Made by a program: the position numbers and the translations under genes | Part shown: positions 33,637-41,520 of the stretch, piece after piece | Numbering within the stretch: the first letter of the stretch is position 1 | Layout: every line of letters starts with the position of its first letter | Notes under the pieces: generated by a model | What the model was told of the DNA's origin: nothing | The model's database searches: none | Seen by the model: only the letters and a program-made list of their open reading frames with translations | NCBI RefSeq assembly: GCF_025567095.1 | Contig: NZ_JAOQJH010000022.1 | From: Anthropogastromicrobium aceti | Lineage (GTDB): Bacteria > Bacillota > Clostridia > Lachnospirales > Lachnospiraceae | Reading direction: 5' to 3' (one strand) | Length of the DNA: 62,218 nt

Positions 33637-35262
33637 ATGATTTACGAAAAAATAAGCAGAGAACGTGTAAATGGATTTCTTCATGCAGTCGGAAGAACAA
33701 TTCAAAACGGAAATAATGAGGAAATTTTGCTGACTGGTTGGGGGCTGGGAAACTGGCTGAACCCGGAAGGGTATATGTGGAAATCAGGTGAGGTCTCTTT
33801 TTCAAGGGGACGAGAAGCAGAAAAGAGTATTCGAGAGCTGGCAGGAGAGGAATACGCACAGAAATTCTGGAAACAGTTTCGCGCCAACTATATTACGAAA
33901 AAGGATATTGAAAAGATGGCAGAATTTGGCTATAATTCTGTTCGGATTCCAATTAACTGGCGGCTGTTTATGGAAGAGACACCTGGGGAAATCATTTGGA
34001 AGGACGAAGGCTTTACGCTTCTGGATCACTGTATCCAGTGGTGCAAGGAGTGCAAACTTTATGCATGGATTGATCTTCATGCCGCACCAGGAGGCCAGAC
34101 TGGTTCTAATATCGACGATTCTGAGGATGATCTGCCGCGTTTATTTATGAATGACGATTATTATACGAAGGGGCTGGCACTTTGGAGAAAACTTGCAAAT
34201 CGGTACAAGGATGAATGGATTGTGGGAGGTTATGACCTGCTCAATGAGCCGATTATGCCAAATGATGGGAATACCTTTGATCAGCACATTCCGAAGCTAA
34301 AGCAATTCTATCATGATGCGATTCGTGAAATAAGAAAGGTTGATACCAGACATATGGTCTCATTGGAAGGACAACATTGGGCAACAACGGCAACGATTTT
34401 TGATGAACCTTATGATGAAAATATGGTATTGCATTTTCATCGGTATGCATGTCTCCCTGAACAGGAAAGCATACAGCATTTTTTGGACTGCTCGAATCGT
34501 CAGAATATCCCACTTTGGCTGGGAGAGACTGGAGAAAATAAGATTGATTGGTACTCGGCATACTATCCGATGATGCTGTCCTTTGGAATCGGGTACAATC
34601 TTTGGACATGGAAAAAGATGGAAAATCAAAATTCACCGTTTTCTGTCAGAAAGCCTGATGGATGGGAGCAGATTGTGTCATGGACGCCGGGAAGTGTCTG
34701 CCCGCCAAAGGAAGAGGTTTGGCGATGTCTGGATGAATACCTAGATAATATGAAGCTTGAAAATTGCGACATGAATGAGGAGGTCGTAAATTACGCATTC
34801 AGAAGACAGCCGTCATCGGTAAGAGCACAGGATTTTGAAATCTATGATTTCGAAGAGACGAAAAGGCCTTATAGTGGCCATTCGGATAATACGAGCTGTA
34901 TTTACAGAAAAGAAATTCCGATTTCTTTAAAAGAAGTCAGCACTTCACAGGAGAAAGCCTTCGGTTTTGATTGCCTTTGGGATCGTTATGTGCTGCAGCT
35001 TCATCAGGATGAAACGGTTTCCTATCGTTTCTTAAATTTGGAAGAGGATGCAGTGCTTACGCTTTCTGGTGTTGTAAATCCCAACGCATTATTGGCATTT
35101 CAGGATAATAGACCGATAATGCTGTCTATAAAGGAAGAGAACGGTGAAAAAGCGCAGAATGCTAGCTACACGCTGATCGGAACTCTAAAGGCTTCAATGG
35201 AAAGTCTTATTGTTCTAAAGGCAGAGGATACGATAGAAGTAGAAAGGATAAGTGTAGGGTAA
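33637..35262 (+). CDS. GH5-family glycoside hydrolase, cytoplasmic
   Basis: The 541-residue protein has a GH5 (beta/alpha)8 domain: GWGLGNWLNPEGYMW, FGYNSVRIPINW, WIDLHAAPGGQTG, acid/base E204 in DLLNEP and nucleophile E297 in LGETGEN. The last ~130 residues are a beta-rich domain. The GxGxGNWL and HAAPGGQxG blocks recall exo-beta-1,3-glucanase-like GH5 members, but cleavage specificity cannot be read. No signal peptide: it should act on an oligosaccharide brought in by the preceding importer. AAAGGA lies upstream of the ATG. Confidence 0.88.
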   Translation: MIYEKISRERVNGFLHAVGRTIQNGNNEEILLTGWGLGNWLNPEGYMWKSGEVSFSRGREAEKSIRELAGEEYAQKFWKQFRANYITKKDIEKMAEFGYNSVRIPINWRLFMEETPGEIIWKDEGFTLLDHCIQWCKECKLYAWIDLHAAPGGQTGSNIDDSEDDLPRLFMNDDYYTKGLALWRKLANRYKDEWIVGGYDLLNEPIMPNDGNTFDQHIPKLKQFYHDAIREIRKVDTRHMVSLEGQHWATTATIFDEPYDENMVLHFHRYACLPEQESIQHFLDCSNRQNIPLWLGETGENKIDWYSAYYPMMLSFGIGYNLWTWKKMENQNSPFSVRKPDGWEQIVSWTPGSVCPPKEEVWRCLDEYLDNMKLENCDMNEEVVNYAFRRQPSSVRAQDFEIYDFEETKRPYSGHSDNTSCIYRKEIPISLKEVSTSQEKAFGFDCLWDRYVLQLHQDETVSYRFLNLEEDAVLTLSGVVNPNALLAFQDNRPIMLSIKEENGEKAQNASYTLIGTLKASMESLIVLKAEDTIEVERISVG

Positions 35263-35308
35263 TTTTCCCTTACAAATAGACCCGTCCAGAACGCGATAAG
35301 GAGGACAT

Positions 35309-37030
35309 ATGAAAAAAAGAGATCTTTCAGCAAAGACTTTTTTTCTGCGCTATGAGTTGTTGTTATTTGCCTGTGTTTTTTTGCTGATAATAGGAATATT
35401 GGCATATACAAATTACAGCTACCAGAGGAACCTAGAGAACACGACAGGTACGACTGTTCACTATTATATCAACAGCAAAGAAGAAATGATGTCCAACGTG
35501 GAACATGTCCTTTTTAACATAGCGGCAAATGACTATTCCTTTCAGAACATTGCTTATACAACAGATCGAACTCAGGCTTATTTCAGTGCCTATCAGGTAA
35601 AGGAAAAGTTGAGTACGCTGCTGGATAATACAGCAATTCTGGATGGGTTTGGAATTTACACTGAGAATAACTTTGACTTTTATTCCTGTATTTATCGTCC
35701 AGGAATTTCATGGCAAGAGCGCGAAGTGGTTAAGGAGTATATGACGCGAAAGCTTCATGAAGCGCCAGATGAACTTCTGGGGAAATGGTCGATGCTCAGA
35801 CTGGAGAACGAATGGTATATGGTTCAGACTCTGGGCTACCATGGTCTATATTGTTTCTGCATTATTCGGGCTGAATCCATGGTTGAGCAGGAAATATCAG
35901 CGAGCGGAGAGCGATCGTATATGCTTTTAGCAAAGGACGGAATCTTGTTGTCATACGAAGAATTAGAGGAAATTTGCGGTCTTGACTTGAAAAATTTTAG
36001 AGAAGCTTATGTAACCGACAAAAATTATTATGTCCTCAGACAGGAGATGGAAAAAGCAGACTGTAGTGTCCTTTCTGTATCAAAATATAATGGAATCATG
36101 GATTTAAAGTCTGGACTAGTCTTGTTCGTCGTTTTGTTCTGCATTTTCCTAAGCTTTTTGATTCTCCTTCAGAGATATCTGAATAAAAATATTGTCTATC
36201 CGACACGCGTCATGGTGGATACGATGAATGCGATTCAGAAAGGAGATTCGCAGAAACGTATGCCTATGGTTGGTAGCATTCGGGAGTATCGGGTGATTCA
36301 AGAGCGATTCAACAAAATGATTGATCAGGTGTCGGAATTAAGGAATATCGCACTGGAACGTTTGATTCAGATCAACCGGATTACGCTGCAGTATTATGAA
36401 AGGCAGATCAGGCCGCATTTCTTTCTGAATTGTCTGAAAAATATATTTGGAATGAGTACGACAGGGGATAAGGAAAAGATACAGGAATATATTTTGGTAT
36501 TGTCGAATTATCTTCGGTTTGCATTTCAGAACCATCGCTCACTGATACCGCTGAAGGAAGAACTGCAAGGGGTAGATGATTATATCAGACTTCAACAGAT
36601 GACGATGCAGAATCCGATTCAATATTATGAAGAAATTGAATCAGGGCTGGAGGAGTTTCAGATTCCACCCATTTCAATCTTGACATTTGTAGAAAATTCT
36701 GTCCGGTACCTGCATCCAGAGGAACGAATTCCGGAGATTCGGATTCATATTCGCAGGCTAACAACAGAGCAGGAATCCATGGTTAATATCTGTATCATGG
36801 ATAACGGATCAGGATTTGATGCAGAAATGCTGGAAAAACTAAATGCATCTGAGGAAAAGCTATCGAATGATCATATCGGAATAAAAAACGTTCAACAGCG
36901 ATTTCAGTTGATCTATGGAGAAAAGTGTACCTTCTCCTACACCAATCGAAATGGAGCATGTGTGGATTTGTATATTCCATATCAAAAAAGGCAGGCAGAC
37001 TATCTTGAAGATCTGCAAAAAATGCGATAA
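35309..37030 (+). CDS. Sensor histidine kinase, YesM/LytS type
   Basis: A 573-residue membrane kinase. Helix near residues 12-32, extracellular sensor domain of about 240 residues, second helix (SGLVLFVVLFCIFLSFLILL), a HAMP-like linker, then the His_kinase domain with H370 in QIRPHFFLNCLKNIF and a HATPase domain (FVENSVRYL, DNGSGFD, GIKNVQQRF). It would sense an external sugar and phosphorylate the response regulator next door. It sits 46 bp after the GH5 gene with AAGGAGG upstream, so it is co-transcribed with the importer it probably controls. Confidence 0.92.
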   Translation: MKKRDLSAKTFFLRYELLLFACVFLLIIGILAYTNYSYQRNLENTTGTTVHYYINSKEEMMSNVEHVLFNIAANDYSFQNIAYTTDRTQAYFSAYQVKEKLSTLLDNTAILDGFGIYTENNFDFYSCIYRPGISWQEREVVKEYMTRKLHEAPDELLGKWSMLRLENEWYMVQTLGYHGLYCFCIIRAESMVEQEISASGERSYMLLAKDGILLSYEELEEICGLDLKNFREAYVTDKNYYVLRQEMEKADCSVLSVSKYNGIMDLKSGLVLFVVLFCIFLSFLILLQRYLNKNIVYPTRVMVDTMNAIQKGDSQKRMPMVGSIREYRVIQERFNKMIDQVSELRNIALERLIQINRITLQYYERQIRPHFFLNCLKNIFGMSTTGDKEKIQEYILVLSNYLRFAFQNHRSLIPLKEELQGVDDYIRLQQMTMQNPIQYYEEIESGLEEFQIPPISILTFVENSVRYLHPEERIPEIRIHIRRLTTEQESMVNICIMDNGSGFDAEMLEKLNASEEKLSNDHIGIKNVQQRFQLIYGEKCTFSYTNRNGACVDLYIPYQKRQADYLEDLQKMR

Positions 37031-37070
37031 TCTGATACCAAGTATCATATCACAGAGGGGGAAATGGCTT

Positions 37071-37892
37071 ATGAATGTTCTGGCAGTAGACGATCAGATC
37101 AATGTTTTAAATGGTCTTATGGTAGGTGTTCAATGGAAAAAGCTTGGAATTGATCAGGTTTATAAAGCAGGCAATGCGGCTGAGGCGAAGCGGATTCTTC
37201 GTGCTTGTACAGTGGATATTCTTCTGTCTGATATCGAGATGCCGGGAGAAAGTGGGCTGCAGCTTTTAGAGTGGGTTCGTAACGAGCAGATGGATATCGC
37301 ATGCATCTTTCTGACGGCGCATGCGGATTTTGGTTATGCAAAAACAGCTATGAGGCTGGACAGTGTGGATTATATCCTTCAGCCAGCCTCTTACACACAG
37401 ATAGAGGAATCGATCCAAAGAGTAATTGATAAGATAAATGCCAGACGTATTCAGGATACCTACGCAAGCTATGGAAAGCGGATCATCCGAGATAACGCAT
37501 CCTTTGAAAAGATGGTTGTGAATCAATGGCCGTTGGAGGAAAAGTTACCTTCTACTTGGGGTGAGAACGCCGAAGAAGATAACATTCAAAAGATTAAACA
37601 GGTAAAGCAATATATTCAGCAGAATTTGGATAGAGAGCTTCACAGAGAAGAAATTGCTGAACAGGTATTTCTGAATGCAAGCTATTTGTCACGTCTGTTC
37701 AGCAAATATACAGGAATGTCCTTAAAGGAGTACATTACTTCCGAAAAGATGAAGCTTGCACATACATTGATTACAACGACAAATCTTTCGATATCAATTA
37801 TTGCGCTAAAGGTTGGGTATACGAATTTTTCCTATTTTTCTCAGCTGTATAAGCAACAGTACGGTGTAACGCCCTCGGAGGAAAGAAAATAA
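37071..37892 (+). CDS. AraC-type response regulator, YesN type
   Basis: A 273-residue regulator with a receiver domain (acidic D7/D8, phospho-acceptor D54 in LLSDIEMP, T82) and a C-terminal AraC double helix-turn-helix (REEIAEQVFLNASYLSRLFSKYTG … ISIIALKVGYTNFSYFSQLYKQQYG). The lysine normally conserved near the end of receiver domains is Gln104 (DYILQPAS), as in some other YesN-like proteins. Start at 37071 after GAGGGGG. Last gene of the six-gene operon. It probably activates the binding-protein promoter, which is hidden by the gap. Confidence 0.9.
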   Translation: MNVLAVDDQINVLNGLMVGVQWKKLGIDQVYKAGNAAEAKRILRACTVDILLSDIEMPGESGLQLLEWVRNEQMDIACIFLTAHADFGYAKTAMRLDSVDYILQPASYTQIEESIQRVIDKINARRIQDTYASYGKRIIRDNASFEKMVVNQWPLEEKLPSTWGENAEEDNIQKIKQVKQYIQQNLDRELHREEIAEQVFLNASYLSRLFSKYTGMSLKEYITSEKMKLAHTLITTTNLSISIIALKVGYTNFSYFSQLYKQQYGVTPSEERK

Positions 37893-37921
37893 AATTCTTA
37901 TCCCTATGGCTTCCTTTGTCT

Positions 37922-38134
37922 TTATCCGAGTGCAACATCGAGAACCATCATCACCGAAAAGCCAACAGCAAATAAAATCGTTCCGATATTGGAATGGCTG
38001 CCTTCTGACATTTCTGGGATCAGCTCTTCGACGACCACATACAGCATCGCTCCGGCTGCAAAGCTTAACAGATACGGAAGTACCGGTACGATAAAACCAG
38101 CTGCAAGAATCGTCAGTATACCTGCCACCGGTTC
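37922..38134 (-). pseudogene. 3' fragment of a ZIP metal transporter gene
   Basis: The minus strand encodes the last ~70 residues of a ZIP protein (EPVAGILTILAAG… to …VMMVLDVALG-stop), nearly the same as the C-terminus of the full gene at 48711, with a few conservative changes, while many silent positions differ. The upstream two thirds are missing and homology ends a few bases before a GGGGACAG repeat at 38141. No ribosome binding site is seen. Confidence 0.85.
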
Positions 38135-38140
38135 TAAAAG

Positions 38141-38186
38141 CCATTGGGGACAGGTAAAATGGCTTTTTTACTGTCCCTGTGGCTTA
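38141..38186 (+). repeat. GGGGACAG repeat, short copy
   Basis: CCATTGGGGACAGGTAAAA and TTTTTTACTGTCCCTGTGG form a long hairpin. Its ends match those of the 61063 and 61751 copies, but the internal part is shorter. It abuts the ZIP gene fragment. Confidence 0.7.
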
Positions 38187-38210
38187 GTTCACAAAATTTT
38201 CACAAAAAAA

Positions 38211-38237
38211 TTAGCACTCAACTCTTGACATTGCTAA
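38211..38237 (+). promoter_or_regulatory. CIRCE-like HrcA operator
   Basis: Left arm TTAGCACTC is a perfect CIRCE half site. After a 9-bp spacer the right arm is CATTGCTAA against GAGTGCTAA (7 of 9). Total length 27 bp as in CIRCE. It overlaps the -35 box of the hsp20 promoter. Confidence 0.75.
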
Positions 38238-38253
38238 TAATACGTGCTATAGT
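38225..38253 (+). promoter_or_regulatory. Promoter of hsp20
   Basis: -35 TTGACA (38225-38230) and -10 TATAGT (38248-38253), 17-bp spacer, overlapping the CIRCE-like site. The leader to the start codon is about 160 nt, unusually long, with hairpins GTTCC/GGAAC and TTCCA/TGGAA. Confidence 0.8.
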
Positions 38254-38420
38254 ACAGCTAGAACAAAAGAGAGGGGTACAGAGAGAACAAAAGGAACAAA
38301 AAAGTTGAATGTTCCAGGTTCTCCAAGGAACTTCCAATCTGGAGTTTGGAAACAGCAAAGCTGCGGATGAAAAATAAACTGGAAAAATAATGATGAGTGA
38401 TTTGAAAGGAGATTTTGATT

Positions 38421-38882
38421 ATGTTAGTACCGAGCATTTTTAGTGATAATTTCTTTGATGATTTCTTTGAATTTCCATTTATAGATGACAGAGCAGAAAA
38501 AAACGCAGAGCGTAAGCTGTACGGACATCATGCAGCAAACCTGATGAAGACTGATATCAAGGAATTCGACGATAAGTATGAGGTTGAGATTGATCTTCCG
38601 GGATTCAAGAAAGATGAAGTACAGGTTGAGCTTAAGGATGGTTATCTGGTAGTCAGCGCCGAGAAGGGTCTTGACGAGGACGAGAAAGATAAGAAGAGCG
38701 GCAAGTACTTAAGAAGAGAGCGTTATGCAGGCTCCTGCCAGAGAAGCTATTATGTTGGCAAGGATACAACCGAAGATGATATCAAGGCTCACTTTGAGCA
38801 TGGTATGCTGACGGTAACTGTTGCAAAGAAGGAAGCAAAGCCAGCAGTAGAAGAGAAGAAGCATATCGCAATTGAAGGATAA
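38421..38882 (+). CDS. Small heat shock protein, Hsp20/alpha-crystallin family
   Basis: A 153-residue ATP-independent holdase. N-terminal aromatic segment (FSDNFFDDFFEFPF), alpha-crystallin domain with EIDLPGFKKDEVQVELKDGYLVVSA and FEHGMLTVTVAKK (the A/F-x3-G-x-L motif), and C-terminal I-x-I (IAI) that docks neighbouring subunits. The ATG at 38421 has AAAGGAG at 9-nt spacing. CIRCE-like control and a long leader suggest heat-shock induction. A strong terminator follows. Confidence 0.93.
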   Translation: MLVPSIFSDNFFDDFFEFPFIDDRAEKNAERKLYGHHAANLMKTDIKEFDDKYEVEIDLPGFKKDEVQVELKDGYLVVSAEKGLDEDEKDKKSGKYLRRERYAGSCQRSYYVGKDTTEDDIKAHFEHGMLTVTVAKKEAKPAVEEKKHIAIEG

Positions 38883-38908
38883 AAAAATAATAGATAATGT
38901 AGATAGTT

Positions 38909-38946
38909 AGAGGGCATGCGCCAAAAGGCGCGTGTCCTCTTTTTTT
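38909..38946 (+). terminator. Strong terminator of hsp20
   Basis: AGAGGGCATGCGCC pairs with GGCGCGTGTCCTCT around AAAA, followed by seven T. Confidence 0.9.
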
Positions 38947-38984
38947 GTGTGAGTAGCAAATTTTTTTCATAGGTGTTATTGCTC

Positions 38985-39013
38985 TTGCAAACGCATGTCT
39001 TGCTGTGTATAAT
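38985..39013 (+). promoter_or_regulatory. Promoter of the SGNH-serine hydrolase pair
   Basis: -35 TTGCAA (38985-38990), perfect -10 TATAAT (39008-39013), 17-bp spacer. Confidence 0.75.
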
Positions 39014-39041
39014 CAAAATTAGAAACATGACGTTTTGTGAA

Positions 39042-39083
39042 CCAGTGGGGACAGATAAAAAGCCACGGTACCTGTCCCGGTGG
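39042..39083 (+). repeat. GGGGACAG repeat in the 5' leader of the SGNH gene
   Basis: CCAGTGGGGACAG and CCTGTCCCGGTGG are inverted ends around a short core. The repeat ends directly before the AAAGGAG ribosome binding site, so the leader RNA would fold into a hairpin next to it. Confidence 0.65.
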
Positions 39084-39094
39084 AAAGGAGATTT

Positions 39095-39859
39095 ATGGAG
39101 ATTTATAAAATTCTTGTAATTGGAAATAGTTTTGGAGAGGATGCAACTCATTTTTTACATGATCTGGCATTGACAAGAGGGATCAATACAAAGGTAGTTA
39201 ATTTGTATATCGGAGGTTGCAGTCTGGAACGTCATTGGAGAAATATTGAAAATGAGGCGAAGGACTATGAATATCAGTTAAACGGAAGAGCTACGGGAAA
39301 CAAGGTGTCTATTCAGGATGCACTCGCAGAAGAGAAATGGGATTATATTGTCACACAGCAGTCTAGTCATGACAGTGGCTGGCTTGACACGTATGAACCA
39401 TTTATGGGATGGATAGCAGAATACATCAAAAAGGAAGCACCGTGGGCTAAGTTTATGCTGCAGGAAACTTGGGCATATGAGGTTGACAGCAAGCATGACT
39501 GTTTCGCACGATATCATAGAGATCAGGATGAGATGTATCAGAAACTGAGAGCAAATTATTATAAAGAAGCGCAGAAGTATGGACTGGATTTAATTCCGTG
39601 CGGTGATGTGATCCAGACGCTGCGAAAGGAAAAGGAATTTAATGTGCGTGAAGGCGGAATATCGCTTTGCAGAGATGGATTTCATATGAATTATTTATAT
39701 GGACGTTACGCGCTTGCCTGCACATGGCTTGCGAAAATTTTTGGAGAGGAAGCAGGAAAGATCAGTAATGAATTTCTTGCAGAGTCAGCAGGCATGCAGG
39801 ATTTTGCTCTTCTTGGAAAAATTCGTAAAATTGCGGAGCAGGTATGCTGGAATAAGTAA
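39095..39859 (+). CDS. SGNH-hydrolase-like protein (DUF4886 type)
   Basis: A 254-residue protein with block I ILVIGNSFGEDA (candidate nucleophile S12), YIGGCSLERHWRN (block II glycine), WDYIVTQQSSHDS and the catalytic pair DGFHMN near residue 195. This is the layout of DUF4886/SGNH esterases that often act on acetylated glycans. No signal peptide. The ATG at 39095 lies 4 nt after AAAGGAG; upstream in-frame GTG lies in the repeat. It is followed 15 bp later by a serine hydrolase, an esterase-hydrolase pair. Confidence 0.78.
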   Translation: MEIYKILVIGNSFGEDATHFLHDLALTRGINTKVVNLYIGGCSLERHWRNIENEAKDYEYQLNGRATGNKVSIQDALAEEKWDYIVTQQSSHDSGWLDTYEPFMGWIAEYIKKEAPWAKFMLQETWAYEVDSKHDCFARYHRDQDEMYQKLRANYYKEAQKYGLDLIPCGDVIQTLRKEKEFNVREGGISLCRDGFHMNYLYGRYALACTWLAKIFGEEAGKISNEFLAESAGMQDFALLGKIRKIAEQVCWNK

Positions 39860-39874
39860 GAGGAGGATTATCTT

Positions 39875-41314
39875 ATGCAGGAACAAAAATTAGAACGTAT
39901 CACGCCGGCACAGGCGGGGCTTGATCCACAGTGTATTATTAATATGATGGATCGGATGGAGAAGGAACATATCAACATAACCAGTTTTATGTTGCTGCGT
40001 CATGGAAAAGTGTTGTGTGAAGCTTCGTATGAGCCGTATGATGCAGCACAGCTGCGAACCGTGTATTCTCTTAGCAAAACCTTCACTTCAATGGCAGTTG
40101 GAATTGCAGCTGGAGAAGGAAAGATTGACCTTGATGAAAAGATCACAGATTTATTTGCAGCGGAAATTGAAAACGGAAAGATTCAGGTAGGAAAAGAGCT
40201 TGCTTCGCTTAGCTTGCGCCATCTGCTTCGCATGTCAACAGGACAGGAGAAGGAACCAGGAGATAGCGATTGTTGGGATGACATGGTGTCTGCATTTTTG
40301 CGTGAGCCGTTTCATGAGATGCCGGGAGAGGTATTCCGCTATAATTCAATTGCTACCTATATGTTGTCAGCATCGTTAAAGAAAAAAGGAATCGATCTGG
40401 AACATTATCTGGAGGAGAAACTGTTAACACCAATGGGAATTTCAGGTACGCGCTGGCTACGTGATCCAAAAGGAATCTGCGTAGGTGGCTTTGGATTTTC
40501 GCTGTATCCGGAGGTAATCGCAAAGCTTGGACAGATGATTTTGCAGGGCGGCGTATGGAATGGTATTCAGTTAGTTCCAAAGGACTACATTGATATGGCT
40601 ACTTCAAAGCAGATTGAAAATGGGAATGATCCAGACAGTGACTGGGCGCAGGGATACGGCTATCAGATGTGGAGATGTCGCCACAATGCAGTGCGCGGAG
40701 ACGGTATGTATGGACAGTTTTGCATTATCCACAAAGAAACAGATACGGTGCTTGCCATGACGGCTGTAACTAGTGATATGCAGGGTGAGATGAACGCCTA
40801 TTACGATGAGGTATTGCTGAAATATCAGGATGAGCCATTGTCAGAGGATGAAAAGACAATGGAAGTATTGAAAAAACGCCTGAATGAGCTGCATTATGTG
40901 CGCCCGCTGCCAGAAGATGACGGCGTTGATGTACCAGAAGCATTCAAAAAGGTCGATCTGTCACTAACAAGCTTTTTTGATTTGTCATTGAACATCGAAG
41001 GCAATACGCTTACATTGACAGGAAAAGACGGTGAGATTTGGTACCGCGCAGAGAGAGGCTGTTGGAGCAAAATTAGTCGTAAGGTACACTGTTCTCCGTT
41101 TTACACAGAGAAAGACAGTATGGATACGCCTGTGATTGGTGCGTGGGGCGTAAAGAACGGTGCATTGACTATTCGTGTATACGAGATTGAATTTCTTGAG
41201 GAGGATACACTTACTCTGACAGAAGCAGAAGATGGCATCCATGTAAGCTTTGCCAATACAACTATTCCATCAAATCCGAATGAGTATGTCAAGAAAGTAA
41301 TTGAACATTCGTAA
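39875..41314 (+). CDS. Serine hydrolase, class C beta-lactamase fold
   Basis: A 479-residue paralog of the protein at 12078: nucleophile motif S65-L-S-K68 in VYSLSKTFTSMAVGIAAGEG, DLDEKITDLF, LRHLLRMSTGQ, FRYNSIATYML and ICVGGFGFSLYP. The C-terminal ~140 residues resemble the beta-rich tail of the paralog. No signal peptide. AGAGGAGG precedes the ATG. Likely an esterase or amidase; substrate unknown. Confidence 0.82.
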   Translation: MQEQKLERITPAQAGLDPQCIINMMDRMEKEHINITSFMLLRHGKVLCEASYEPYDAAQLRTVYSLSKTFTSMAVGIAAGEGKIDLDEKITDLFAAEIENGKIQVGKELASLSLRHLLRMSTGQEKEPGDSDCWDDMVSAFLREPFHEMPGEVFRYNSIATYMLSASLKKKGIDLEHYLEEKLLTPMGISGTRWLRDPKGICVGGFGFSLYPEVIAKLGQMILQGGVWNGIQLVPKDYIDMATSKQIENGNDPDSDWAQGYGYQMWRCRHNAVRGDGMYGQFCIIHKETDTVLAMTAVTSDMQGEMNAYYDEVLLKYQDEPLSEDEKTMEVLKKRLNELHYVRPLPEDDGVDVPEAFKKVDLSLTSFFDLSLNIEGNTLTLTGKDGEIWYRAERGCWSKISRKVHCSPFYTEKDSMDTPVIGAWGVKNGALTIRVYEIEFLEEDTLTLTEAEDGIHVSFANTTIPSNPNEYVKKVIEHS

Positions 41315-41323
41315 AAATCTGTA

Positions 41324-41353
41324 GTTGACTTTTGAAAATGACTTTGGTAAAAT
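41324..41353 (+). promoter_or_regulatory. Promoter of the riboswitch-antiporter unit
   Basis: -35 TTGACT (41324-41329), -10 TAAAAT (41348-41353), 18-bp spacer, starting transcription just before the riboswitch. Confidence 0.65.
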
Positions 41354-41362
41354 GAACCCAAT

Positions 41363-41453
41363 AAAAGGGAGTAGCTGACCAAAATAGGTGCACTTCTTCG
41401 TCAGTACAGTTATTAAAAAATAACTCGGAAAGTGATGAAACAGCGAGACTTTT
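41363..41453 (+). promoter_or_regulatory. yybP-ykoY manganese riboswitch aptamer
   Basis: The family hallmark AAAAGGGAGTAGCTG opens the element and CAGCGAGACTTTT closes it. AAAAG/CTTTT forms P1.1, GCTG/CAGC forms P1.2, and GGAGTA/GAGA forms the conserved metal-binding loop L1. The 3' strand doubles as the first arm of the following terminator, so Mn2+ binding should prevent termination. It precedes a cation antiporter, a frequent gene class under this riboswitch. Confidence 0.78.
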
Positions 41454-41485
41454 ACTGCAATGCAGTAGGAGTCTCTTTTTTTATA
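41445..41485 (+). terminator. Expression-platform terminator of the riboswitch
   Basis: GAGACTTTTACTGCA pairs with TGCAGTAGGAGTCTC (two U-G pairs) and is followed by TTTTTTT. It shares GAGACTTTT with aptamer stem P1, giving an on/off choice. Confidence 0.82.
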
Positions 41486-41520
41486 CCTGCTGCAAATAAA
41501 ATAAGAAAGAGGTAGGTAGT

